Shown piece by piece: positions 46,889-58,100 of a stretch of 64,000 nucleotides of DNA. Positions within the stretch are counted from its first letter, which is position 1. Each line of letters starts with the position of its first letter. Source of the DNA: Morchella semilibera (Eukaryota > Ascomycota > Pezizomycetes > Pezizales > Morchellaceae); contig WBVU01000004.1 in assembly GCA_009192285.1 (NCBI GenBank), forward strand, positions 3,618,001 through 3,682,000, given 5' to 3'. The notes beneath the pieces were generated by a model. It was not told the origin of the DNA, searched no databases, and was given only the letters and a program-made list of their open reading frames with translations. The position numbers and the translations under genes were made by a program.

Positions 46889-49180
46889 ATGTAGTTCTCA
46901 CCATTTTTAATGTATACGTATATAAGTTCATGCAGGCGCTGTTTCACCACTCTCCTCCTCACGTGGGTGTACAACAAATAAGTATTAAATATACTAGAGA
47001 AAGCAATGTGCGATTTACTTTACTTTCTGGCACAATGGCGGGCCCGAGTCAATGGCGAACGGCCAATCGGGGCATATGTCAGTCAAGGTAAACAGGCCAT
47101 GCGGGTTCTCTAGTAGGTTTAATTGGCTGGTAAGTGCGGATTTGATGTTGTCTGACTATGAATGATAATTATGATTGGCCAAGCTTAAAAGCCTCCTTTT
47201 TCTTTTTTACTCACCGGAATGATTGGCCTCTATCAAACCTTTGAGTCAGTAGATGTTCCATGCCATTAACATCTGAGCTAATCAGGCCTGAAAAAGATCT
47301 GCAGACAGGGGATCCTGAGTTTGTAGAAAGATACTGTTTAAACCATACCGCTTCCTACCCCGAGAAACCTCTATCCATGTATGCCGTGTTCACACTAACT
47401 AGAACGAATGCAGTTCTGCATGTCCTCACCCTTCACCCATCAAAACTCTCCACTAACCAATGGCCAAGATAGATACGAATACCCACTTCACGTTAACCGG
47501 TCTCTATTGGCAACTACTTCGACATTTAGAGAGAGCTTAGCTAAGAGACCAGTTCCTTAGGGCGCAAGCCCGAATATCTACATACTGAAACCCTACTTCT
47601 AATCTTTCGACATTAGTTCGTAAACGACTTTGCCGTATGACCGACATCATCGTGGTTGCCGAGTGACCTTATGGATTAAGTAGGCGTTAAGTGGACGGGC
47701 CGCCCACCTTTCACTGCAATAGTGCGCTATACCGGTGTAGGATCACCCATACTCTCACGGAGAGAGGGAGCTATACTGGGTCAAAACAGCGTTGATATAT
47801 AAAGAGTTGCTGTATCACGCCATTAGATTGTTCACTGTGTGACAATGCCTAATTGGTAATACCGCTAAGCTTTCCAGCATTGACTCTAGTGGCCGATAGC
47901 TGTAAATATTCCGCCTTTTGATGTGGCACATGTAAGGGTCCCCCCCCCCCCATAGCTAGTCATTATTCGAGGGCTGTAGGCCAATACCGATCATTGGCCA
48001 GGTAGCGTAGCAAACCAGCCCAATCTCCCCCGCGGTCAGAATCTCTACTCACCACCACCACCGTGCAGTCCCCGCAAATTAAAATGAGAGGAGGTACATA
48101 CAAGGTTTCCCCCCTCACCACACCCTGTCTGTCTCACCCCTCCAGAGCCTCCCCCACCCCAGCCTCAAAGCTTGGCCCACAGCACGTGACAGGCCTGTTT
48201 CAAAGTTGGAGGGCCTTCCTTGCATAAACCTAGGGTAATCACCCACGCCTTCCTTAGTCAGTAGCTGGTAGAGTCAGTTAGGCTGGGGGCCTTTTCTTTA
48301 TAAGCTTTTTTTCTTTCTTGCCCCTCCCCCGGCCCCTTCCCCCTCCATACCGTACCATAAACCGTACGGCAACAACGAACATGTGTCTCGAGAACAAACA
48401 CAAGCAGGACGTGGCGCCGGCGGCGATAGTGCCAGTTGTTATTGGTGGGTCTTTTGAATATGTATGCAAGTGAGAGAGGAGAGAGTTAACAGATAGGGGT
48501 GTCGAGGCGGGGGAACAGCGACGGTGTGGAAATGCTGCAACTGTAGCAATGAGGAGGTGATGGAGACGGTTGACTGCGAAAACTGTGACCATCAACGGTG
48601 TGGGTACTGTGCGAGGTGGTGATTCTGGTCAGCAGCTGTGGGAGGTTGTTTGATGGGTGATGGTGATGGTCATGGTCATGGTTGGTGGTGGTGGGAGGTG
48701 GTGATGTTGTTACTGCTGCTATCATCCTGGCTGCACACACACACGCACACACACACAGAGCACAGCGAACGAAGCGAATTAGCGAACGAAACGAAACGAA
48801 CGGTGCGGGCGACCCCTGCATAGGACCACATATAATTCGGTGTAAGCATGGCCCACTTGCACCCCGCTTGTATACTAATCTACTAATTCACCCCCTGGTT
48901 CTCCCAAGACAGAGTGATGGGCTATGAAGAGCAGATGTATGTAAGTCTACATTCGTGAAGCGGACAGACAAAAAGACACATGCAGCCCGTTCTGTGTGGT
49001 GATCCTTCCTCGAGCCTCGGTTCGCCTCTCCCCTCCATCAACTTGCCGTAAGCGACACTTCCCGTCCCCGTTCCCCACATCCCTCTACCCCCGCATATTG
49101 CTCGGATAGGCCAACCGAGAAGTTATATCGCTATTGTTGCATAAATAGCTATGCGACCGAGAGGATTTGTTGTCCTTCAT

Positions 49181-49258
49181 CGATCCCCATCCTCATCCTT
49201 CCATCCTTCCATCCTTCCATCCTCCCTTCCCTTCCATCCTTCCACCCTTCCACCCACC
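49181..49258 (+). repeat. CATCCTTC-type microsatellite in the thiolase leader
   Basis: Imperfect CATCCTTC, CCCTTC and CCACC units. With the pyrimidine-rich stretch at 49350-49420 it probably forms part of the promoter or 5' UTR of the thiolase gene. Confidence 0.8.
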
Positions 49259-49497
49259 ATCATCTGCCTGTACTGCTGTAGAAGATATATACATCCTAGC
49301 TGTTTCTTTCAATCATAAATTCTGTGAATCCCTATTGGTCTCAATCTTTTGTCTATTCATCTACCTACCTATCAATATCTCTATCGTCTCAGTCTATCTT
49401 CTCATCTATCTCCCCCAAGTGCTACTACTACCATTAGCTGGATTACCATCCAGTGCTCTTTCTACAATCCCGTTAGTTACATACCTGCAATAATATA

Positions 49498-51031
49498 ATG
49501 CCTTCAGGTCCAGCCCCCGTCTATGTCCTAGGCGTGGGCATGACAAAGTTCATCAAACCCCGCGGACTGGTCGACTACCCAGAGCTCGGCTTCGAGGCTG
49601 GTATCAAGGCCATGGCCGATGCCGGGATCAACTACGATGATGTCGACCAAGGAATTGCCTGCTATGCCTACGGCGACTCAACCTGTGGGCAGCGAGTCTT
49701 CTACCAATTCGGTTTGTGCTTTCGCATTTCTAAAGTACATGTAGCTAGCTAGTATTATATCGGCCTAACGTTTAATATCCTGTCAATGATAGGAATGACA
49801 CAAATCCCCGTCTACAACGTCAACAACAACTGCTCCACCGGCTCTACGGGTCTGCACATGGCACGCCAGTTTCTCGCCTACGGCGCCGCCAACGTCGCCC
49901 TCGTCGTCGGCTTCGAAAAAATGTTCCCCGGCCCGCTGCAGTCGTTCTTCAACGACCGTGTATCGCCTATGGACAAGTCGTATATCATGATGCACGCCAC
50001 GCGCGGCATCGAGCCCAAGAAGCCCGGCGCCGCTCAGCTCTTTGGAAACGCTGGCCGCGAGTACATGGAGAAGCATGGTGCCACGCCCGAGGACTTTGCC
50101 GAGATTGCGAGGGTCAACCATGCCCATTCGAAGCGCAACCCCTACTCCCAGTTCCAGGACGAGTACACGCTGGAGCAGATCATGAAGTCACCGGAGATCT
50201 TTGCGCCGCTGACGAAGCTCCAGTGCTGCCCGACAAGTGATGGTGCCGCTGCGGCGGTACTGGTGTCGCATAAGTGGCTCGAGGCGCACCCAGAGCTGAA
50301 GTCGCGCGCGATACTGATCGCCGGGCAGTCAATGAATACGTGTGTCCCCTCTCCCTCCCACCCGGGTACCCTTCACAGCTAGTGGCTACTAACATAGCAA
50401 GCAACTAACCAGCGATGCCCCTTCCCTTTACTCCAAGTCCTCCATCGACCTCATCGGCTACGACATGACCAAGCGCGCCGCCACCGCCGCCCTCGCTGAA
50501 GCCGGTGTTACCGCCTCCTCCATCAAGCTCGTCGAACTGCATGACTGCTTCTCCACCAACGAGCTCATCACCATCGATGGACTCGGCCTCTGCCCCCCCG
50601 GCAAAGCACACGAAATGGTCCGCAATGGCGACATCACGTACGGCGGCCGCGTAGTGATCAACCCTTCCGGCGGGCTGATCTCGAAAGGGCACCCGCTGGG
50701 TGCCACGGGGCTGGCGCAGTGCGCGGAGCTTGTGTGGCATCTGCGCGGGCAGGCTGGCGAGCGCACGGTTGAGGGCGTAGACGCGGCGCTACAACATAAT
50801 TTGGGGCTGGGGGGCGCAGTGGTTGTCACAGTGTATAAGAGGGCGGATGGGGGAGTGAGCAAGAGGATGGGGGAGGGGGAGATGAGGGGTGTGGAGAGTG
50901 TCTGTGGGAGAGGGTATAATCCGGCGGTAGAGGCGAGGGGATTAAGCGAGGGGGAGGTGAGGGCTGCGAGGAGTAGGAGAGCAGCGAGTAAGTTTATGGA
51001 AGTGGAGGTGGGAAATGAGGCGAAGCTGTAG
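49498..51031 (+). CDS. SCP2: Peroxisomal SCP2-type (SCPx-like) thiolase
   Basis: SCP2-type thiolases cleave 3-ketoacyl-CoA, including branched substrates, in peroxisomes. Three exons are inferred: 49498-49711, 49793-50339 and 50413-51031. Introns of 81 and 73 nt are GT-AG and phases agree, giving 459 residues. Catalytic features are the nucleophile Cys in [10 protein letters not shown] (C85), the HDCFSTNEL block (H297) and the C-terminal [14 protein letters not shown] (H347). The last three residues are AKL, a peroxisomal targeting signal type 1. No C-terminal SCP2 lipid-transfer domain is present; the tail after KRADGG has the [10 protein letters not shown] block typical of the fungal stand-alone form. 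The gene is intact and GC-rich. The in-frame ATG follows a pyrimidine-rich leader. Confidence 0.93.
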
Positions 51032-52805
51032 GCGGTGGTGGTCTCGTTTGTATTCCTCTATGTTTTCCTGGTTGATTAGGAATTAAGTTTTTCTTTTGAG
51101 TATTTAATTAGCGATTGCTTGCTTGGAATGTAGTTTCTTGAGACACTTTTGCCTAAGCACCGCAAAAGTGGTTCAGCGATCATTGGCCATGCGCCAGTCC
51201 ATCCACCCACCAGCCCCACGCCACTAACCATGTTACGATACAACCATTGCGCAACAATATCCCAAGCCACCCCCCCCCCTCCCCAACTACCCATCCAAGC
51301 TATACCCCTGTCACTGTAGAAGAACGTTCTCTACCAGATACACCACGCCTCTCCTTGACAATCCAATGTACGACTCGATAGAGTGCTACAGTGTACTATA
51401 TATAACATTAGAGCCATTCCACGAGCCTGGCAGATATCCTAGATGTCCCACGCCACGCCGTATATACTAGCGGATACTTGTACCGTTGGCGAACTGGCCA
51501 GAGCACGACTAGCCCGGTTGGGTTACCCAGAGTACTACACATATATAGTGTCTACAATACATGTATGTATGTATTGTATCTACCTACCAGTGGCCGAGCA
51601 CTAGAAATTACCCTCTGGGGGTGCTCCGTCGAGTGCGGAGTGTTGCTGGACCATCGAGTTTGTCGTGGGGCGCTCGGCTTCTGGAAGCCCTTGAGGGGTT
51701 TTGGTCTTGGGTGGTCTGCGGGCCCTAGGGAGCGGTAATAGCAGGGGGCCCTGAGGGGGGCGGGGGGCTATGTAAGGTCTAAAGAGCCCATGTATACCTT
51801 TATTCGGCGGTACAGTATAACAGAGCCTCCCCCGGACAGATAGCGTTTGTGAACGGCCCAGAATGCGACACTATCTCTCTACTACAGGCACTCTCTAGTA
51901 GGCTAAACTCCAGGTCCTTCAGACAGCCCACTAAGGGAGATAAACATCTCGGCGCTGCATCTACGTGCATGTGGTTGAGCTTGGGAGCCTGAGATGTCCT
52001 AGATACAGAGAAGTCAAGGGGGTGTCCTTGGGGCTGGGTTGTGCGGCCGGACATCAGGTATCACTCGGTCAGGTGGTTTCTTGGCGTTGGAGCAAGGGCT
52101 GCTCCCAGTTGCGCTGGCGCTAGGGGACCAAGGAGCTCTTCGGATCGTTTCCCTCGGAGTGTACCTAGTTAGTATATGCAATTCAGTTAGGGCGCCCCTA
52201 GCTGCGCTGTGAATTCAGGGAGGTGGACACAATAGGCTTAACCATCCAGGGTACCAGTTAGCTACTTGAAGCTACAGTTGAATCTCCATAAGGGTAAAGC
52301 CATCTTGCCCAATAGAAACGCCTCCTGATCACGACTGACAAGCCTATACTGTTTAGACGTCGAGACCAAAGATCGGAACCCTTATAGAGCGCTTAAAAGT
52401 GTAAACACATATATGGGGGTACCCTTATAGGGATATTCGACTGTAGTATGTTATAGACACGTTGTCCTGCAAGGAACGGGATCTTTGGGACATCTTCAGT
52501 ATGACAGATACAGTCTTTGTGGCTTCGAGATGTATTGAGCTGCGCATCTGTTGTTAATTATGGTTAAACGGAGACAACGGTGTTCAAAATATATGTATCC
52601 ACTACATGTACATACAACTATGTACATGTAGGAGTAGGATCCGGGCGCCATGGTGGCCTAATTCCACAATTCATGACTCACCACGTTGCACTCGTAATTA
52701 AGTAAGTATATAACACGGATGGTTAAAACCATCACTCAGTTATCATATACTACCCCCAACACAGCTTCGTTACCACCTCTTACGACCTAACTTGCAGCCT
52801 TCAAA
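51032..52805. other. Intergenic region
   Basis: No gene supported. It contains C-runs near 51269, TACATGTA at 51558, 52603 and 52623, and an AGGTATCACTCGG motif at 52056-52068. Confidence 0.5.
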
Positions 52806-53987
52806 ATGGATTCCCAGTCAGACATCTCAGAGAGTGAAGATGACTCGATTGATATGACCACGGAATACGAGGTGGAATACGAAATGGAAAACGAAATGGA
52901 ACGCCAGTTGACTGAAACAGGGCAGGTTTTGCTAGTCGATCGTCCGGAAAATGACTTCCTGTGCGGCCCGTTAAGCCTGTTGGAGTTAAACTACAAGGAG
53001 CACATCAGAAAGACTCTGGCCTGTCTTCTCCGCCCTTCGCCTCAACCTGCAATAACGCCTGCGTATTTAGCGGGTGAGCTTTTTGCCACGCTCTGTGAAG
53101 TTGTCGCCCCGGGTACACCAATTTTTGGACGCAAGCCCCTCCCCGCATACAGACTCCTAGGAGGTGAAACCCAATATCTAGCCAGATTTATGAGGACACT
53201 TTTAGGGTGTGTTATGTATGAAGCAACTATCGCTACAGAGAGCATAACTCACGACATCCTTATCGAATTCTTGAAGGAATTTTGGAGGCTTTTGAGGACA
53301 AAGAAATGGATTTGTATGGGAAAGACGATGGATGACCAAAACCAAGACATGGGTTTCAGCGATATATTCACGGTGGCCAGATGCTTGAAATTGACAGGAC
53401 TTGCACGTCTAGATGATATTGAGCCATACCTATATCCTCCAGCTTTTGGTGCTTTGCTACACAGCAGTAGTGAGTCCGCGCCTACCCGTACTAAAGACTC
53501 TATAACTAACAGAATATTAGGTACTCAAGAATATCGGAGTTCAAAACATTCCGTTACGATTAGTGCGGCTATTGACCGCTTCGCCGCATTGTTGTTAAAG
53601 AGGCTGGGGTTCTACTGGATCCACAACGTACTAGTTGAATGCCTGTTAAGATTAACACAACTCCCAAGGGGTAATGGTACCCATCTCAATATAGATGTAT
53701 CAGTCATCATGGGCTGCTGTGAGATCATTGAGATAGCGGGGAGGGAGCTGTATAATTCGAAACTTTCGCATATTTTAGACCGCTACAGGACCTTTGTCGA
53801 GGCGCTGCAGTATCACTTAAATAAGGGGTGGCAGTGGCCGGGAGAGGGCGAAGGAATCTGTAAATGGCTATGGATACATTGGATGGAGCGTATGGAGTTA
53901 ATATCGAAGGATAACATATTTCCGGTCAAAGTAAAGTTGATGGCAGCGAGAGCGGTGAAGACTATGGCAAAAATAGCGGAGGAATAG
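52806..53987 (+). CDS. Hypothetical protein, 393 residues, single exon
   Basis: An uninterrupted frame with protein-like composition. The first 35 residues are acidic with Ser and Glu repeats (EYEVEYEMENEMERQ) and probably disordered. The rest is mixed, helix-rich by eye, with several Trp and Cys residues; examples are FLKEFWRLLRTKKWICMGK and KGWQWPGEGEGICKWLWIHW. No signal peptide, membrane segment or catalytic motif that I recognise. Less GC-rich than the housekeeping genes and intronless, which would fit a lineage-specific or recently acquired gene, but this is inference. The start is the first ATG after an in-frame break. Confidence 0.65.
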   Translation: MDSQSDISESEDDSIDMTTEYEVEYEMENEMERQLTETGQVLLVDRPENDFLCGPLSLLELNYKEHIRKTLACLLRPSPQPAITPAYLAGELFATLCEVVAPGTPIFGRKPLPAYRLLGGETQYLARFMRTLLGCVMYEATIATESITHDILIEFLKEFWRLLRTKKWICMGKTMDDQNQDMGFSDIFTVARCLKLTGLARLDDIEPYLYPPAFGALLHSSSESAPTRTKDSITNRILGTQEYRSSKHSVTISAAIDRFAALLLKRLGFYWIHNVLVECLLRLTQLPRGNGTHLNIDVSVIMGCCEIIEIAGRELYNSKLSHILDRYRTFVEALQYHLNKGWQWPGEGEGICKWLWIHWMERMELISKDNIFPVKVKLMAARAVKTMAKIAEE

Positions 53988-54803
53988 TCGCCCCTTCGCG
54001 CAATCTTCTCTTTTGCATGTTTCTTTCTCCTATACGAGTACAGAGGTTCGACTACATATAAATGTACTCAGAGTCATTCTCCGTAACGTTTCTTATTATT
54101 CCTATGATTATATGAATTATGACAGGATATTTGGCCTTTGTGTTTCCGAGCTCGAGGTCTCGATCACAAATAAGCCAAGCCGTGTAGCTATAGAGACCAC
54201 TAGCGAAGAGCGGCCTCCGGCCATAGATACATGTATAATATAGTTCGTAAAACAGAGTTTCAGCCTATAGAACACCAATAATCTCCCTGATCAAAATCCC
54301 TAATTGTGGTTCACGAGGCTGCTCGGTCGCGATCCCAGGCTACATGCCATGAAGTACACACTTGTAAAGGTCAGACTAGCATATTTCTATCTGCATCGCA
54401 ATCATACATATCTAATAGCTTTGTTGATTTTAATAAAATTAATTGTATCTGGTTTAATTTACTCCCATCCGGTGATATATTTGGCATTAATTTCGGTTGT
54501 GCGCTGATTCTTTGGCTGGTGGTCTTGGCCCCATAGTACCACGCGTGAGCAACAACGTACTATAAGATGTATGTAGCTATAAAAACTCAAAATAGACCAT
54601 ATTGATGATAGCTCCTGTACTAAAATTAATAAGTCAACTAAACCAATTCAAATCCTATTCTCACGGCACCGAGTGATATTCCATGCACCAAGTTTAACTT
54701 TCACTATCCATCACTCGATCGACACATCACTCTTACAAACAAACAACACACCAACATCAACCTACGTCCCGCCCCGCAGCCCAACCAATTAACCTCGACC
54801 ACA
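53988..54803. other. Intergenic region
   Basis: No gene supported. It contains TACATGTA at 54228 and a CCGAGTGATATTCCATG motif at 54669-54685 that resembles one at about 35838. Confidence 0.5.
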
Positions 54804-55148
54804 ATGCCTCCTCCACTACCCCAATACAGGCCCTCTTCCCCCAAGAGGACGACCTACGAGATCCCCTCCACTGCCCCTCGCCTTTCCCTCCGGAAGTGCA
54901 TCGACAAGATCGCCGACTTCCTCAGGGTACACAAAATCTGCTGGGCAGGAATTGAACTTGAGCCAGCCAGCAAGGATGGTAAGCTAAGCCCTGGAACCGG
55001 GCCAGCCGTGCCAGCCGGCAAGGTGCTGAGGGTCTATGTCTACGATCCCCCTGAGGACCCAGTGGCGGTGAGCTATTTGTTCCAGCAAAGTGGCTTTGTA
55101 AAGGAGCAGCTACCCGATGGAATTGAATTGGTCGAGTTTGTGGGCTAA
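54804..55148 (+). CDS. Hypothetical small protein, 114 residues
   Basis: The frame starts MPPPLPQYRPSSPKRTTYEI. It has a Pro-rich N-terminus, a helical-looking core (LRKCIDKIADFLRVHKICW) and a beta-like C-terminus (GKVLRVYVYDPPEDP then DGIELVEFVG). Composition is clearly non-random and codon use resembles real genes nearby. The start is preceded by a C/A-rich leader common before fungal starts. No family recognised, no signal peptide. Confidence 0.55.
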   Translation: MPPPLPQYRPSSPKRTTYEIPSTAPRLSLRKCIDKIADFLRVHKICWAGIELEPASKDGKLSPGTGPAVPAGKVLRVYVYDPPEDPVAVSYLFQQSGFVKEQLPDGIELVEFVG

Positions 55149-58100
55149 ATACTGTGAGGGTTTCAAAAGAGGAACGGGTTGGATAAGAGGGGGCCCACAA
55201 TGGGATTTTATGCGCCCTGGATGGTAGCCAATCGGGTTATAGTTATACTCTCTCTGGATGGGAGTGGTTTGTATGAAGGTTGACAGGCTAAATTACAGCT
55301 ACTGTCTCGCTTTTGGACCAGAAAACAATTAATAACTTCAAAGATCCTAGCTCTTACTCACGTTTTCTAGCCTCGTGAGAGCCTGAGGTGTTTGCGACCT
55401 TAAACAAACCCGGGACGAGGAGTACAGGCTATAGATGTGTTATGCGAGAAATCAAGATATCTAGTAACTTTATACCAGCCATTCATTAAAAGTACTTGTC
55501 AGGCAAGCTTTTCACATTATCGCTTTCGGGCTACTCTGATCATGGTTGGGAGTGATATCTCATGATCGAGATTCCCACTTACTACATATAGCCTATCTGG
55601 CGGATATCACCGTCAAATGGGGGTCCCGCAATTATCAGCCGGACCCAGTCTTGGCCTGAGTTCTCATGTGAGTCGTTACTGACGATCACACATCATATGT
55701 TTCCGCCCTCATCCCAGGCTCCAAATCTATATTATTGGGGCACATGCTTCGTGGCTACTAGCTTCCAATACTCTACCACATTAAACCGTCTAATAAAATG
55801 TGGAGGGGGGAAATTTACAGAGAGAGAGCCGATTTATTTTGCCACTGTGGGGAAAAGATTTTTTCCCTCGCTTTGGTTTCCTATTCTGATAATATGGTGG
55901 TAGAGTCCAATTAAACCTGATTAAGCGCCTTCGCCACTTCTTATTTCAACCTCTCAACAATTTCACGGAATCGCAGCTGATGCGGGAGAAATTAGATTAA
56001 ACACCGAGGAAGAGGCCGTTCAACACTGCATGCCTTCCGGCCACCACCACCACACTCACACGAATACAGACCATAGAAGGCAAGCTCAAGAAGATCGACT
56101 ATCCGCTGGGAGAGATCCGATCACTAGATACTTGCACGGATGCTCTATACCGCAAAAAAAAAGTGAGATGAAAAGCTTGAACCGAAAGCTAAGGATAACC
56201 CTCAACTTGGTTACTCTATGGGAATAAATTTCGAACCTCAATCATGGGCACACAAGTAAATCCGGCGAACATGCAGCAGCTCAGTACGGCCAATCAAACA
56301 CACATTTTACGTTCGGGTAATATTTAATATAATTGTTGTACCATGGAGCAGAACTAACTACATTATATATTAACTGTGTCGTTATTAGATGGTAAGCCAT
56401 ACCCACCTCCCTACCAATTGCCATGCCTTCTACTACTTTCTCTACACCAAGGCCAGCCCGTCGGTGGTCGCTATGTATGTATGTATGTGTAGGTATGTAT
56501 GTAGGCATGTATTGTACTACTCGTCTTTTATGATTAGTAGCTCAGTAGTAGTATTTCCTTTCTTTTTTTTTTTTCCACTTATGTTTTTCCTTCCTTTTTC
56601 TCCCGTCCCCTTCTCCTCCTTTTTGTTATTATATATTATTTTATTTTCTTGCAGCTCAATAAGCATGCTAATACACCCATGTCCGAAAAATTCCAGACCA
56701 GGTTTTCCCTCCTCCTCCTCGTCCGTCTCTCCGGCATCCGTGGCACTGAAAATAATGTGGGGGAAGGACGTACATGCTCTACGTACCATCATGCACCATT
56801 CATGTCAACATACATTACGTCCGCCGCTCCCCAACTCAAATTATATTGCGCTGCGTTGCGGGATATGATATGATATGATATGATACATGATTTTATTTAT
56901 CCAGCGTCATCCATCCATAACCTCTTCCCCCTAGGTAGGTATGGGAAGGACCCTTGGTTCCGCAAAGCCGGCACCGCACACCGCACATCACAAAAGAAAG
57001 GAAGGAAAATCATTATCAGTTCTTGCCATTTTGTGGAGTAGCTGGTATAACTACTTATATGCCAGTAGTTATTTGGTATGGTTTCGTGCGACATCCTTCT
57101 CTCCCCCCTCCATCCATCTCCGGCTCTTTTATTTTATATTTTATTTTTCTAGGTATTAATTTTTGTTTTTTTGGGGGAGGGGGAGGATATGGTTGTGGGT
57201 TGTGGGTTGTGGTTGCTAATACTTTATTTATGTTCGCGACACCTGAAACGTGAGCGATGCGCGATTATCATGATTAAGCCCTCTCTCCGGGGCCCCGGGA
57301 AATGGTGATCGTTACTATATGTACTTTTGCATAGCCAGGATCCGTGCCCAAAAAAAAATGGCACAGAGTACTTTTTTTTTTTTTTAATTTTTTGCTCAAA
57401 AAATTCCCAAACCCATTTTTTAGACCGGGGTGTAATTCTGACAGCTGGGATACAGATTTTCAAAAAGGGGGGAGGGGGGGGCGATCCAATCCAGGGGGGG
57501 GGGTGATGTAAAGAGAAAAGAAAGCAAGAAGGGAAAAAAAAAAAAAAAAAGAGTAGATAGAGTCACCCATCATCATCTTCGATGGGTGTTCCCAAACCCC
57601 TCGATGGAATCAATCGATGGGCTCGATGGTGCACAGCAACAAGATAAGCAGCCTGTCAGTACCACCACCTTCTACTCCTACATAGCCTTCACAGCTGTCA
57701 CAAAGAGAGGGAAAAAAAAAGAGCAGCATGTTTCAGTCCGGTCCTGAATTATTCCTGATAAACGGAAGATTGTCTGATAGGCCCCCCCGGGGGGTGAGGG
57801 AGTGGTACACAGACAGAGACAACTAGGACCGAAGGTGCCGATATTAATCCGATCCCCATAGTACTATGTCCGAGGCACAGGATTTCGGACTGGACTAGGT
57901 TGGCTGGACTGGTACATGAGCGCTCACTCACCCTCACAAAGGGTGAGCGTTTTAGAGATAGATGCAACACGTACCTGCCTGTTTAGGCCGGGAGAGAAAC
58001 CACGTTTCAGAATCTTAACTTGTTGAGATGCCTGGTTTGTAGGTATATTGTGAATGACTGACTGCAAACAACGGCGCCGGACGGAAAAACTTGTTTGCTC

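Larger units (their letters stand above)
41599..49497. other. AT-leaning gene desert with inverted-repeat elements
   Basis: About 7.9 kb without a supported gene. It contains four short inverted-repeat elements (listed separately), ten TACATGTA palindromes between 42.1 and 46.9 kb, perfect palindromes CTCCTAGCTAGGAG (43027-43040) and ATTAACCGGTTAAT (about 45201-45214), C- and G-runs, a CA repeat near 48733-48760 and a CATC-rich leader before the thiolase. It looks like old, non-autonomous transposon territory. Confidence 0.55.

Noticed and set aside
48278-48823. His/Pro/Thr-rich minus-strand frames upstream of the thiolase
   Set aside because: Translations of CA and ATG-type microsatellites.
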